DNA of 64,000 nt from Candidatus Accumulibacter necessarius (GTDB taxonomy: Bacteria > Pseudomonadota > Gammaproteobacteria > Burkholderiales > Rhodocyclaceae), in the NCBI GenBank assembly GCA_017302435.1, contig JAFLDL010000006.1, positions 57,955-121,954 of the forward strand, written 5' to 3'. How positions within the stretch are numbered: the stretch's first letter is position 1; each line of letters begins with the position of its first letter. Positions 24,269 through 33,274 of this stretch are shown here, piece after piece. The position numbers and the translations under genes were made by a program. Under the pieces are notes generated by a model. That model had not been told where the DNA came from, made no database searches, and saw only the letters and a list, made by a program, of their open reading frames with translations.

Positions 24269-25834
24269 ATGCGAAAACCACGAATCCTGATTCTCAACTG
24301 CTATTCCGACAACCACCGCGGCGCGCGGGGGAACCCCTGGATCATGCCGCAGTCGATAGCGCCGGCGGTACTGGCCGGAATGCTCGATCCCGCGCAAGTC
24401 GATATCCGGCTCGCCTGCGAATTTCGCAACGGCCCTTTCGAGGATCTTCGCGAGCTGCAATGGGCAGACCTGTTGGTGCTGACCGGCCTCAACCCGGCGT
24501 TCGACCGTATGAAGCAGGTCACCGCGTATGCCCGAGCGGTCAATCCGGGCATCGTCGTCGCCATGGGCGGTCCGTTGGCGCGGATGCTGCCCAATCTCAG
24601 CCGCCGCTATTTTGATTACGTCTGCAGTGGGGATGTCGAGCAGATAACAAGCGTGGTGGATGCGGTCTTTGGCCCGGGGCACGCTGCCGACATGCCCATT
24701 CCGAGGCATGACCTGTTGCCCGGGAATCGCATCATCGGCTATGCGGAAACCTCCCGCAACTGCAACTTCCGCTGCAGCTTTTGCGCCATGACGGCCGAAG
24801 ACCAGCAATTCATGGCCTACGACCTCGACGATGTGCGCCGGCAGATTGAGGCGCTTGGTTACCGTCAGTGCGTCATGTTCCTTGACCAGAATTTTTTTGC
24901 CGGGCCGCGCGCGCACTTCAAGGCACGCATGGCGCTCCTCAAGGGGTTGTTCGAACAACGGAAGTTCGGCGGCTGGGCGGCGCTGGTGACTGCCGATTTC
25001 TTCAAAGGCGCCGACAACGTCTCTCTGGCACGCGAATCCGGCTGCATCGGGGTTTTTAGTGGCGTCGAATCGTTCAGCCGCGCGCAGGTCACCGCCCTCA
25101 ACAAGAAACAGAATCTGGTGCTGCCGCAGGAGGAAACCATCCGATCGTGTCTTGAGGCCGGTCTGATCTTCCACTACGGTCTGATCTTTGACCTGGTTGA
25201 CCAGACGATCGACGACTTGCTGGCTGAAATCGAATTCATCGTCGCCAACCCGCGCATTACCCTGCCGAGCTTCCTTAGTTTTACCATCCCGATGCTGGGG
25301 ACGCCGCTGTTTGGCAGACGGCTGCGCGAGGGTCTGTTGCTGCCGAACGTCAAGTTGCGCGACATGGACGGGCGGTCACTCGTATGCTACCCTGTCGACG
25401 CCATCGAAAACGCCATCGCCTTTGCTGCGCGCATGGATAAGGGCATGATTTCAAAACGCAAGCTGGCAGCGCATGCTTGGCGGTTCTTTTGCTGCTATCG
25501 CGCGACGCTATCCAGATGGGGACTGTTGAGCGGCCTGGGAAACGCCTGGACGATGAGCCACCCGCGTTTCGGCAGCAACGGCCGGGACGGCATTCGACCC
25601 GGCCGGGAGGGTTGCCGCAGCTACCTTGCCAGCTCCGAACCGCTCGGCTCGCTGTACCGCCCCCGCATCAGGATTCCCGAACGCTACCGCGGGCATTTCG
25701 AGCCGCTATACGTTACTGATCCCGATGGCGAGCTGCACGATGACCTGATTGGCGACGCAGCCAGCCTGCTCCCTCCGACCGGGAAGGGCGAAGCGGCGAC
25801 AGTTCCCACCTATAATGCAATTGACATATCCTGA
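24269..25834 (+). CDS. Radical SAM protein with N-terminal B12-binding-like domain
   Basis: 521 residues. The first ~150 residues form a Rossmann-like domain of the cobalamin-binding type (ILILNCYSDNHRG; WADLLVLTGLNP; VVAMGGPLARMLP), but the usual DxHxxG cobalamin motif is not obvious. The radical SAM Cys triad is in ETSRNCNFRCSFCAMTAED, a CxxxCxxC near residue 165, followed by the YDLDDVRRQIEALG region. The C-terminal ~150 residues are not recognised. Such proteins often methylate or rearrange unactivated carbons of lipids or cofactors. Pairing with a patatin points to a lipid substrate, which is inference. Confidence 0.85.
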   Translation: MRKPRILILNCYSDNHRGARGNPWIMPQSIAPAVLAGMLDPAQVDIRLACEFRNGPFEDLRELQWADLLVLTGLNPAFDRMKQVTAYARAVNPGIVVAMGGPLARMLPNLSRRYFDYVCSGDVEQITSVVDAVFGPGHAADMPIPRHDLLPGNRIIGYAETSRNCNFRCSFCAMTAEDQQFMAYDLDDVRRQIEALGYRQCVMFLDQNFFAGPRAHFKARMALLKGLFEQRKFGGWAALVTADFFKGADNVSLARESGCIGVFSGVESFSRAQVTALNKKQNLVLPQEETIRSCLEAGLIFHYGLIFDLVDQTIDDLLAEIEFIVANPRITLPSFLSFTIPMLGTPLFGRRLREGLLLPNVKLRDMDGRSLVCYPVDAIENAIAFAARMDKGMISKRKLAAHAWRFFCCYRATLSRWGLLSGLGNAWTMSHPRFGSNGRDGIRPGREGCRSYLASSEPLGSLYRPRIRIPERYRGHFEPLYVTDPDGELHDDLIGDAASLLPPTGKGEAATVPTYNAIDIS

Positions 25835-25876
25835 AAAAGCGCCAGATCCTGGCGTCTCTGGAGACAGGAAGCGTGG

Positions 25877-28804
25877 ATGAAGAAAAACCACGGGATGATG
25901 CGTGTGATGATCAAGCGGATCTGTAGGGGGCTGGTGCTCCTGGCGGTGATAGCCCTCGTGATTCCAGGGGCCTGGCCGGAAACCAGCACCTTCTCGGCGA
26001 GATTGACGACTCTGTGGGATGCCCCGCAAGGTCCCGGTCGGTCGGACGATGCGAGCCGCTGGCTGACCCGGCTCCGCGATTTGCTGTCACGACCGGGCGC
26101 GGGTTGTGAGGACCTGGAACTGCCAGAGTTGTCATTGACCAAGCCAGCCCGCGCTTTCCAGATCAAGGTCGAGCACGAGCGGTTCGGGGACCGATCGCCA
26201 ATCGTCTACTTGCAGGAACCGATTGCCGAATTCTTCATTGTCGTCGCCACCGACGTCAATGGTTGCCCCTGGTATTCCATTTCCGGTCGTGGCTTACCGT
26301 TTGCCCAGCGTGATATCGTCAGCCCGTTCCCCTACGCTCGCCTTCCACCGTTGCCCCAGGGCGCGGCCATCACTGCGATCGTGCAGGACTACAAGGCAAT
26401 CCGTCCGTGGATCATGATCACCGACGAAGCCAGCTTCGTGCGCGAAAACACCGTGCTCTGGGTCGGCCTGGGGGCCTACACCGGCATCCTGCTGATGATG
26501 ATTGTCGTCGCCCTCGGCTTCGACGCCTACGCAGGCAGCCGCGTCGCATTGGCGTATGCCTTTTACTGTGCCGCGTTGCAGGTCTGGCTGGTGCAGAATT
26601 TTGGAGTTGGCTCCGCTTTTGTGCCGTTCTGGCCCGGTCCGGAGTACTTCCCTACGCTGCAGGCGATCTCGGTCGCCGGCGTGGTGCTCGGGATCGGCTT
26701 CGCAGTAATCGAGTTCCTGCAGCTGCGCGGCAGGGTGCGCGTGGCGATTGGCGGCTTCGTCCTGCTCAGCGCGCTCTGCTTCCTCGCTTCGGCATGGCAT
26801 CCGGCCGGTTACCGTGCCGGGGCGGCCGTCCTCTCTGTTCTGGCCGTTGCGACAATCGTGTTGCTCGTCAGGGGCGTGTTCAAGGGCGATACCTCGCTCC
26901 GGCTGTTTACGCTGGGGCTAGGCGCGACCATGGTCGGCGGGGGGGTGCAGGCTTTTTCAGTGGTCGGTAGCGGTGTCGAGGTTGGCCGGCTGGCGGCCTT
27001 CGCGTTTCCGATCGGCAGCCTGCTTCAGGCAGCCTTCTGGCTGGCAGCGTTGATTGTCCGGCTGCGGGGCGAGCACCGGGAGTTGCATGAGCTCGAAGGA
27101 CAGCAGGCGGCGATCATGTGGGCGATGCCTGACCTGATTCTGGTCATCGATCGGCAAGGGGTCTGCCTCGACTACAAACAGCCCTACGCGACGCGATTCT
27201 TCGTCGCCGGTGGCGAACTAGTCGGAAAAAACGTGGCAGAGGTTCTGCCAACCGAGACGGCCGGTACTATCCTGCGGGGTGTCGAGCAGGCGCTGCAGCG
27301 AGGCGAACTGCAATCGGTGTTCATCGATCTGCCAATAGACGGGGGCATTCACCACTACGAGGCGCGTATCGCGCCAAACGGACCCAGCAAGGTGGTGGTG
27401 GTCGTGCGCGACATCACACTGCAGAAGCGCAACGAGGAAAAGATTCGTCGCCTGGCCTACTTCGACACGCTGACCGGCTTGCCAAACCGGCAGAGTTTTC
27501 TCGAACGTCTCGATCGCGAATTGCTGCGCGCACGCCGGACGAGTAGCCGGATAGCGCTGCTGTTTCTCGACCTGGACGGCTTCAAACGGATCAACGACAC
27601 GCTTGGGCACAGTGCCGGCGACTGCCTGCTGCAGACCGTCGCCGACCGCCTGCAGGAAAGGCTGCGCGCAGGCGCCTTCATTGCCCGGCCGGCGCTGGAC
27701 GAATCGGGCCTGCACTTCGCACGCCTTGGCGGCGACGAGTTCACTGTCGTTCTGCCCGATGTCGACACCGCCGAGGCCGCCTGCGTGGTCGCACAGCGAA
27801 TACAGGAACTGCTCGGACGAGCTGTCCTGATCGGTGAGCAGGAGATCGCGGTTACCTCTAGCATCGGCATCGCGCTCTTTCCCGACGACGGCGACGATGC
27901 CGCGACGCTGTTGAAGCACGCGGATACCGCGATGTATTACGCCAAGGAGCAGGGGCGCAACAACTGGCAGTTGTATGAGCGCACGCTGACTACCCGAACG
28001 ACGGCACGCCTGGCGCTGGAGGGCGATATTCGCAAGGGCCTCGAACGAGGCGAATTCCGTCTATTCTATCAACCGCAGGTGCGCGCCAGCGATGGCACGA
28101 TCGTCGGGGTCGAAGCACTGATCCGCTGGCAGCATCCGCAGCAGGGGCTGGTATCGCCGGCACTGTTCATTCCGGTTGCAGAGGAAAGTGGTCTGATCAT
28201 CCCGCTCGGCGAGTGGGTGCTCAATGCCGCCTGCAGCCAGGTGCGGGAATGGCAGCAGCGTGGCGTGTCGGTCCCACGGGTGGCGGTGAACGTTTCGGCA
28301 CGCCAGCTTGGCGCACCGGATTTCCTCGACACCGTTGCGGCGATCATCGTCGCAGCGGGCGTCGCTGCCGACCGGCTCGAACTGGAGTTGACCGAGAGCA
28401 TTCTGATGGATCCGGAGGCCGAACGAATCCAGGGACTGTTTCGCCTGCGCGCAATGGGCGTTCACTTCTCGATCGACGATTTTGGTACTGGCTACTCATC
28501 GCTGTCGTACATCAAGCGCTTCCCGATTGGCACGCTGAAGATCGACCAGAGTTTCATCCACGGCCTACCACAGCATGCCGACGATGCCGGCATCACCACC
28601 GCGATTATCTCCATGGCCCGCGGCCTCGATCTGGAAGTCATCGCCGAAGGCGTTGAAACCAGAGAGCAGCTCGATTTCCTGCAGCGTGCGCAATGCCCGA
28701 AGCTGCAAGGCTATCTGTTCAGCTACCCGCTGCCGCCAGATGAAATGGAAGCTCTCCTGCGTCGCGGCTGTATCTCCTTGTCTCCGGAAGGTGCCAGAGA
28801 ATGA
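25877..28804 (+). CDS. Membrane GGDEF-EAL protein with 7TM-DISM-like and PAS domains
   Basis: 975 residues. A hydrophobic start (~10-30) leads into a periplasmic region and then about seven membrane helices (~195-395), resembling 7TMR-DISM sensors. A PAS domain follows (~410-510). The GGDEF site is intact (RLGGDEF near residue 617), but the RxxD inhibitory site expected just before it is absent. The EAL domain keeps VEALIRW (~745), ELTESILMD and DDFGTGYSS, so phosphodiesterase activity is plausible. It would tune cyclic-di-GMP in response to an envelope signal. It follows the radical SAM gene by 42 bp with a small hairpin (25840-25854) in between. Confidence 0.92.
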   Translation: MKKNHGMMRVMIKRICRGLVLLAVIALVIPGAWPETSTFSARLTTLWDAPQGPGRSDDASRWLTRLRDLLSRPGAGCEDLELPELSLTKPARAFQIKVEHERFGDRSPIVYLQEPIAEFFIVVATDVNGCPWYSISGRGLPFAQRDIVSPFPYARLPPLPQGAAITAIVQDYKAIRPWIMITDEASFVRENTVLWVGLGAYTGILLMMIVVALGFDAYAGSRVALAYAFYCAALQVWLVQNFGVGSAFVPFWPGPEYFPTLQAISVAGVVLGIGFAVIEFLQLRGRVRVAIGGFVLLSALCFLASAWHPAGYRAGAAVLSVLAVATIVLLVRGVFKGDTSLRLFTLGLGATMVGGGVQAFSVVGSGVEVGRLAAFAFPIGSLLQAAFWLAALIVRLRGEHRELHELEGQQAAIMWAMPDLILVIDRQGVCLDYKQPYATRFFVAGGELVGKNVAEVLPTETAGTILRGVEQALQRGELQSVFIDLPIDGGIHHYEARIAPNGPSKVVVVVRDITLQKRNEEKIRRLAYFDTLTGLPNRQSFLERLDRELLRARRTSSRIALLFLDLDGFKRINDTLGHSAGDCLLQTVADRLQERLRAGAFIARPALDESGLHFARLGGDEFTVVLPDVDTAEAACVVAQRIQELLGRAVLIGEQEIAVTSSIGIALFPDDGDDAATLLKHADTAMYYAKEQGRNNWQLYERTLTTRTTARLALEGDIRKGLERGEFRLFYQPQVRASDGTIVGVEALIRWQHPQQGLVSPALFIPVAEESGLIIPLGEWVLNAACSQVREWQQRGVSVPRVAVNVSARQLGAPDFLDTVAAIIVAAGVAADRLELELTESILMDPEAERIQGLFRLRAMGVHFSIDDFGTGYSSLSYIKRFPIGTLKIDQSFIHGLPQHADDAGITTAIISMARGLDLEVIAEGVETREQLDFLQRAQCPKLQGYLFSYPLPPDEMEALLRRGCISLSPEGARE

Positions 28805-28935
28805 GCCAGACGCCGCTGCAAGTGGCGGACCTTCGGGCACCTGGTCCTGGCGCAAGTGCCCGATAATATCGGGTACCTGTCGCAATAGCGCGCGGAAATC
28901 GTCATCGACTTCGTCAAGTAGAGGGTCAGAAATTC

Positions 28936-29547
28936 ATGAAGTATCCCGATTTTTTCGACGCCATCCCGCGCATCGTGCTGCGCGACCCACTGGCGGAATT
29001 CCTCGGTGCAGCCGACGGAGGCCTCATCGAGTACAGCTACCTTGACGCGGTGAAACTCGCCGGGCATTCCTGCCCCACGGTTGCATCCGCCTTTTGCCTG
29101 ACCCGGCGGGCCATGCGGGCACTGTATGGCGACGCGTTGCCCGAGCGTGGTGGGCTGAGCGTGTCGTTCTCCGCATCGGTTGCAGATGGCGTCACCGGGG
29201 TGACGGCCAACGTCGTCTCGATGTTGACCGGCGCCGCCGGAGAAGGCGGGTTCAAGGGGATTGCAGGGTCTTTCGAACGTCGTTCCCTGTTGTCATTCAA
29301 CGCGGGTATTCCGTCTGACATTCGGTATACCCGGCGCGACGGGCATGGTGAGGTCGATGCGGCAGCGCACCTGAGCCAGGTGCCTGCGGACCCGGAACTC
29401 CGTCCGCTGATGCAACGCTGCCTATCCGGAGTGGCGGACGCGAATGAGCGGCAACGATTCGCGGCTTTGTGGCAGGATCGGGTTCGCCGAATCCTGCTTG
29501 ATCATGGTGACGATGCCGCGGTCTTCCGGGTTCACCGCAGCGCCTGA
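28936..29547 (+). CDS. FmdE-like protein
   Basis: 203 residues. The stretch VKLAGHSCPTVASAFCLTRR matches the metal/cysteine motif of the FmdE (formylmethanofuran dehydrogenase subunit E) family, GH-x-C-P. The family is widespread beyond methanogens and mostly uncharacterised; some members bind metal. There is no membrane helix or signal. The ATG at 28936 lacks a strong ribosome site. It has no evident partner for C1 metabolism in the window. The 131 bp before it hold only short scraps of coding-like sequence. Confidence 0.72.
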   Translation: MKYPDFFDAIPRIVLRDPLAEFLGAADGGLIEYSYLDAVKLAGHSCPTVASAFCLTRRAMRALYGDALPERGGLSVSFSASVADGVTGVTANVVSMLTGAAGEGGFKGIAGSFERRSLLSFNAGIPSDIRYTRRDGHGEVDAAAHLSQVPADPELRPLMQRCLSGVADANERQRFAALWQDRVRRILLDHGDDAAVFRVHRSA

Positions 29548-29690
29548 GAGGGAAAGCCCCGCTCAACAATGCCAGCCACGCTCCGCTGCACGGTCTCGCG
29601 GTAGACCTGAATCCCGGCTTGCGGCAGGGCATCAACCGATATCAGACAGTTTGTTCAGGATCATTCAAGACAACAGGGAGTACCCACATC

Positions 29691-29918
29691 ATGCCCATCT
29701 ACGAATACGAGTGCACCGCCTGCGGCAAGGCGTTTGAGAAGCTGGTACGCCAGTCCTCGCCGGCGCCGGAGTGTCCTGGCTGCCAGAGCACCGATCTGCG
29801 CAAGAAAGTCTCGGCCTTTGCCGCCATAACCGGTTCGGCTTCGGGGTCTGCCGACCTGCCGGGCCCTTGCGGGAGTTGCGGCCACCCTGATGGCCCTGGC
29901 GCCTGCCGATTCAACTGA
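29691..29918 (+). CDS. FmdB-family zinc ribbon protein
   Basis: 75 residues from the ATG at 29691 (AGGGAG 10 bases upstream). It has the typical start MPIYEYECTACGK and a second CPGC pair, forming a zinc ribbon, then a Gly/Ser-rich tail with two further Cys pairs (CGSCG). The family is named after formamidase regulatory protein FmdB, but most members are of unknown function and many sit beside unrelated housekeeping genes such as aspS. Here the next gene is a recD2 remnant. Confidence 0.88.
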   Translation: MPIYEYECTACGKAFEKLVRQSSPAPECPGCQSTDLRKKVSAFAAITGSASGSADLPGPCGSCGHPDGPGACRFN

Positions 29919-29935
29919 GAGACCTGGCATGACCC

Positions 29936-30586
29936 ATGCGTGCAGTGGATGCTGCTGCCGTGTGTCGTCGCCTGAACACAGCCCTCGACATCATGACGGT
30001 CAAGGGCCTCACGGCCCTGCCGTGCGCCCCAAGCGGACGGGCGGCCAAGCGCCTCGCCGAGTCGACCGGTCTGGAAGCCAGGACCGAGGTTTTCCGCCAG
30101 GCGGCCAGCTCGCGCTTCGTCCGCAGTGCGCACCAGATCAACCGGGCAGTGTTCCCCAGCCTGCCGGCGAAGGGAGAAGACTCGGGCTTCTATCTCGTTG
30201 GCGCCGAGGAGCCGGAAGCCATCGCGCAGACGCGCCTTCCCCGGAAGTTCAATGTCGATCCGGTGCGTGACATTCAGGTGCTTTGCCCGATGAACCGGGG
30301 AATCACCGGCGCAGGAGGGATCAATGCCACCTTCCAGGCGGTACTGAATCCGCCGGGCGAGCACAGTGCCCCCCAGTACCTGATGCGCAAGCGTAACCTG
30401 ATGTATACCGGCATCACCCGCGGCAGGAAGCTGGTGGTGCTGGTCGGCCAGAAGCGAGGACTGGCCATGGCGGTGAAGGGCCAGCAGACGGAACGACGCT
30501 GGTCAAAATTGACGGAGCGCTTGCGCACGAGCCCCTTCGGCTTTGGGATGAACGATCATGGCATCCATACGTTCCCGGCTTGGTGA
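29936..30586 (+). pseudogene. Internally deleted recD2-type helicase remnant
   Basis: An open frame of 216 codons reads as three separated pieces of a RecD2/TraA-like helicase joined together. Residues ~20-46 match the region after Walker A (ALPCAPSGRAAKRLAESTGL). Residues ~47-125 match the middle (TEVFRQAASSRFVRSAHQIN; PVRDIQVLCPMNRG). The end matches the C-terminal helicase motif VI area (NLMYTGITRGRKLVVLVGQK). Walker A, Walker B and several hundred residues are missing, so it cannot be an active helicase. The frame has stayed open through the deletions. The comparison to family order is from memory of RecD2 proteins, not a search. Confidence 0.75.
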
Positions 30587-32957
30587 ATTGAAACAGCTGG
30601 CAAGCGGGAGTGTCCCGGGCCTTTCAGCCCGCGTGGTCGGCACGCTCAACGCTCTCCGCCACCCCACCCGGCGGGGGGTGATCCGGACATTGGTGGCAGT
30701 GCCGGCCCTGCTGCTGCTTTATGTGTTGATCCTGATTCCATTCACGCCGAGCATCAGCAACATCCGCAAGGCGTCATCGGAGCAACCGGCTCAGATCCTC
30801 TCGGCAGATGGCAGGAAGCTGGCCGAGTTCAAGCAATCCAACCGGGAATGGGTCGCACTCTCCGAAATCTCGCCACATGTCATCGATGCCCTGATTGCCA
30901 CCGAAGATCACCGTTTCCATGACCATTTTGGCCTCGACTGGCGGCGCACCGCTGCCGCCGCGCTCAACACCTTCAGCGGTGATCGCCAGGGTGGTTCGAC
31001 CCTGACGCAGCAGCTTGCCCGCAACCTCTACCCGGAGGCGATCGGCCGGGCCCCCACGCTGACGCGCAAGATCAAGGAGGCCATCACCGCACTGAAGATC
31101 GAGGCCATCTACAGCAAGGACGAAATCCTCGAAACCTACCTCAACACCGTGCCTTTCCTCTACAACGCCTACGGCATCGAAATGGCGGCCCGTACCTATT
31201 TCGATACCTCGGCCGACCAACTCGATGTACTGCAAAGCGCTACGCTGGTCGGCATGCTCAAGGGCAACACCTATTACAACCCCGTTCTCAATCCCGAGCG
31301 CGCCTTGCAGCGACGCAACACCGTGCTGAAGCAGATGGTCAAGCGCGAGAAATTGACCTCCAGGCAGTTTGACTGGCTCAGCAAAAGGCCATTGCGTATC
31401 GACTTCGAGCGACAGGTGGAACCACCGGGACCGGCACCACATTTCGCCAGGCACCTGCGGAAATGGCTGATTGCATGGGCCGACCGCAACGGCTACAGCC
31501 TCTATGGCGACGGGCTGGTGGTACACACCACCATCGATTCCCGGCTGCAGGCGGCGGCCAGCGCGGCCGTGACTCGCCAGGGCGATCGCCTGCAGAACAT
31601 CGCCAATGCCGCATGGGGAAGGCGCTCGGCGTGGAGCACCGACTCCCGCCTGGTCCAGGCCTTCATCCGCGAATCACCCGAGTACGGCGCCGCCGTTGCC
31701 AAAGGCCGGACGGCCGAACAGGCGATGCAGGACCTTCAGGCCGACAAGGACTTCCTGCGGGCGCTGCACCGGCAAAAGACGCAGATACAGGTCGGCTTCC
31801 TGGCAATCGATCCGCGCAACGGCCATGTCAAGGCCTGGATCGGCAGCCGCGACTTCGAGGAGGATGCCTTTGACCATGTGGAGCAGGCGCGTCGCCAGCC
31901 CGGCTCGACTTTCAAGCCCTTCGTTTACGCTGAAGCGTTTCGCCAGGGTGCCCGCCCGGACGACAGATTGATCGACCAGGCGCTGGAAATTGCCGTCGGT
32001 GGCGCCGAGGTCTGGCGGCCCACCGATGGCGGGCCGCCAAGCGGCGAGGCCATGAGTCTGAGCGATGGCCTAGCCTACTCGAAGAACACCATCACCGCGC
32101 AACTCATCCAGCAAGTCGGCGCCGCCAAGGTCGCGGCACTCGCCCGCAAGATGGGCGTGCGCCAGAGCAAGCTCGAAGCCGTGCCATCGCTTGCCCTGGG
32201 CACCAGTCCCGTCACCCTCAAGGAAATGGTTGCCGCCTACGGCACGATCGCGAACGGCGGGGGCTACCTTGAGCCACTGCTGGTTACCCGCATCGAAGAC
32301 CGCGACGGCCAGGTCATCGAAGAATTCAGCCCGGAAGACCCGGACATTGCGCTCGATCGCGAGGTCGCCTACACGCTGCTGGACAGCATGCGCGGGGTAA
32401 TCAACCGCGGCACCGGGCGCGGTATCCGCAGCCGCTATGGCATCCGCGCCGACGTCGCCGGCAAGACCGGCACGACGCAGGATAACGCGGATGGCTGGTT
32501 CATCCTGATGCACCGGCAGCTGGTAGCCGGGGCATGGGTCGGTTTCAACGACGGCCGCGTCACGCTGCGCAGCGACTACTGGGGGCAGGGGGCACACAGC
32601 GCACTTCCGATAGTCGGTGACTTCTTCGGAAATGCCTTGCGCGCTCGCATCATCGATCCACGTGTTCGCTTCACGGCGCCAGAAGATACCGGTCTGTTGG
32701 CGCGCATCAGGGGCTGGTTCCGGAGTCTGTTTGCGCCCGAGCCGGTTGCCGAACCCAAGCCGCAACGGACCATCAAGCCTGCCCAGGAACAGGAAGCTCG
32801 CGCAGAACCCGCAACGCCTGCTCCGGTCGTCGTGCCCCCGCAACCGGAGGGCGATCCGCTGCAGGAGAAAATCGATCAGATCATGAAGGAAGGCGACGAG
32901 GCCGAACTGCTGCAAGCCGAGCCATCACCGGCGGCGACGGAGGAAGCCGTCCGTTGA
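30558..32957 (+). CDS. Class A penicillin-binding protein (transglycosylase/transpeptidase)
   Basis: 799 residues. One N-terminal transmembrane helix (~46-64). The GT51 glycosyltransferase domain has catalytic Glu116 in ATEDHRFHDHFG, GGSTLTQQLARNLYP and RKIKEAITALKIE. The transpeptidase domain has Ser450 in PGSTFKPF, the YSKN (SxN) motif and KTGTT. A Pro/Glu-rich tail follows (~720-799). It builds peptidoglycan on the periplasmic face. Similar to PbpC/PBP1-type proteins, with no extra OB domain evident. The ATG at 30558 lies inside the end of the recD2 remnant, so translation may be affected by that rearrangement. Confidence 0.93.
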   Translation: MASIRSRLGELKQLASGSVPGLSARVVGTLNALRHPTRRGVIRTLVAVPALLLLYVLILIPFTPSISNIRKASSEQPAQILSADGRKLAEFKQSNREWVALSEISPHVIDALIATEDHRFHDHFGLDWRRTAAAALNTFSGDRQGGSTLTQQLARNLYPEAIGRAPTLTRKIKEAITALKIEAIYSKDEILETYLNTVPFLYNAYGIEMAARTYFDTSADQLDVLQSATLVGMLKGNTYYNPVLNPERALQRRNTVLKQMVKREKLTSRQFDWLSKRPLRIDFERQVEPPGPAPHFARHLRKWLIAWADRNGYSLYGDGLVVHTTIDSRLQAAASAAVTRQGDRLQNIANAAWGRRSAWSTDSRLVQAFIRESPEYGAAVAKGRTAEQAMQDLQADKDFLRALHRQKTQIQVGFLAIDPRNGHVKAWIGSRDFEEDAFDHVEQARRQPGSTFKPFVYAEAFRQGARPDDRLIDQALEIAVGGAEVWRPTDGGPPSGEAMSLSDGLAYSKNTITAQLIQQVGAAKVAALARKMGVRQSKLEAVPSLALGTSPVTLKEMVAAYGTIANGGGYLEPLLVTRIEDRDGQVIEEFSPEDPDIALDREVAYTLLDSMRGVINRGTGRGIRSRYGIRADVAGKTGTTQDNADGWFILMHRQLVAGAWVGFNDGRVTLRSDYWGQGAHSALPIVGDFFGNALRARIIDPRVRFTAPEDTGLLARIRGWFRSLFAPEPVAEPKPQRTIKPAQEQEARAEPATPAPVVVPPQPEGDPLQEKIDQIMKEGDEAELLQAEPSPAATEEAVR

Positions 32958-33260
32958 AGCAGGGTGTGCGGCGCCTGACCTTTCGCGCGAGCCAACCCGT
33001 TCCCGCAGCAACTCGACAAACAGGCGCATGGTGTTGATTTCACGCAGACGGGAGAACTCCACGACCTCCTCGCGGATGAGATCGGTGAAATTGCGGATTT
33101 CATCCATTGCCAGCAGGCTGGCACATGGATTCCAGCTCTGCCGTCGCAAAATGGCCCGGTCGGCCGCAACGTCCCAGTTGAGATACTGTGACGGTCCGAA
33201 AGGCGCCGGCAAGTGTCGGCACGACGTCGTCTTGCCGACCTGGCGGGGGCCGGTGACAAG
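32925..33260 (-). pseudogene. Remnant of an AAA_14/DUF4143-type ATPase
   Basis: Reading the minus strand just after an in-frame TAG (33263-33261), the frame gives a Walker A VTGPRQVGKTT, then SQYLNWDVAADRAIL typical of AAA_14 ATPases. It then jumps to a segment like the DUF4143 end (VVEFSRLREINTMRLFVELL). Several hundred residues in between are absent and the N-terminus is cut by the stop. The 3' end overlaps the penicillin-binding protein gene. These ATPases are common accessory genes of unknown or toxin-antitoxin-like role. This is a dead copy. Confidence 0.7.
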
Positions 33261-33274
33261 CTATCCATATATAT

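Noticed and set aside
28805-28935. Short coding-like scrap (NIGYLSQ, RAEIVIDFV) between the GGDEF-EAL and FmdE-like genes
   Set aside because: Only a couple of dozen residues interrupted by a stop; the family was not recognised and no start or end could be assigned.
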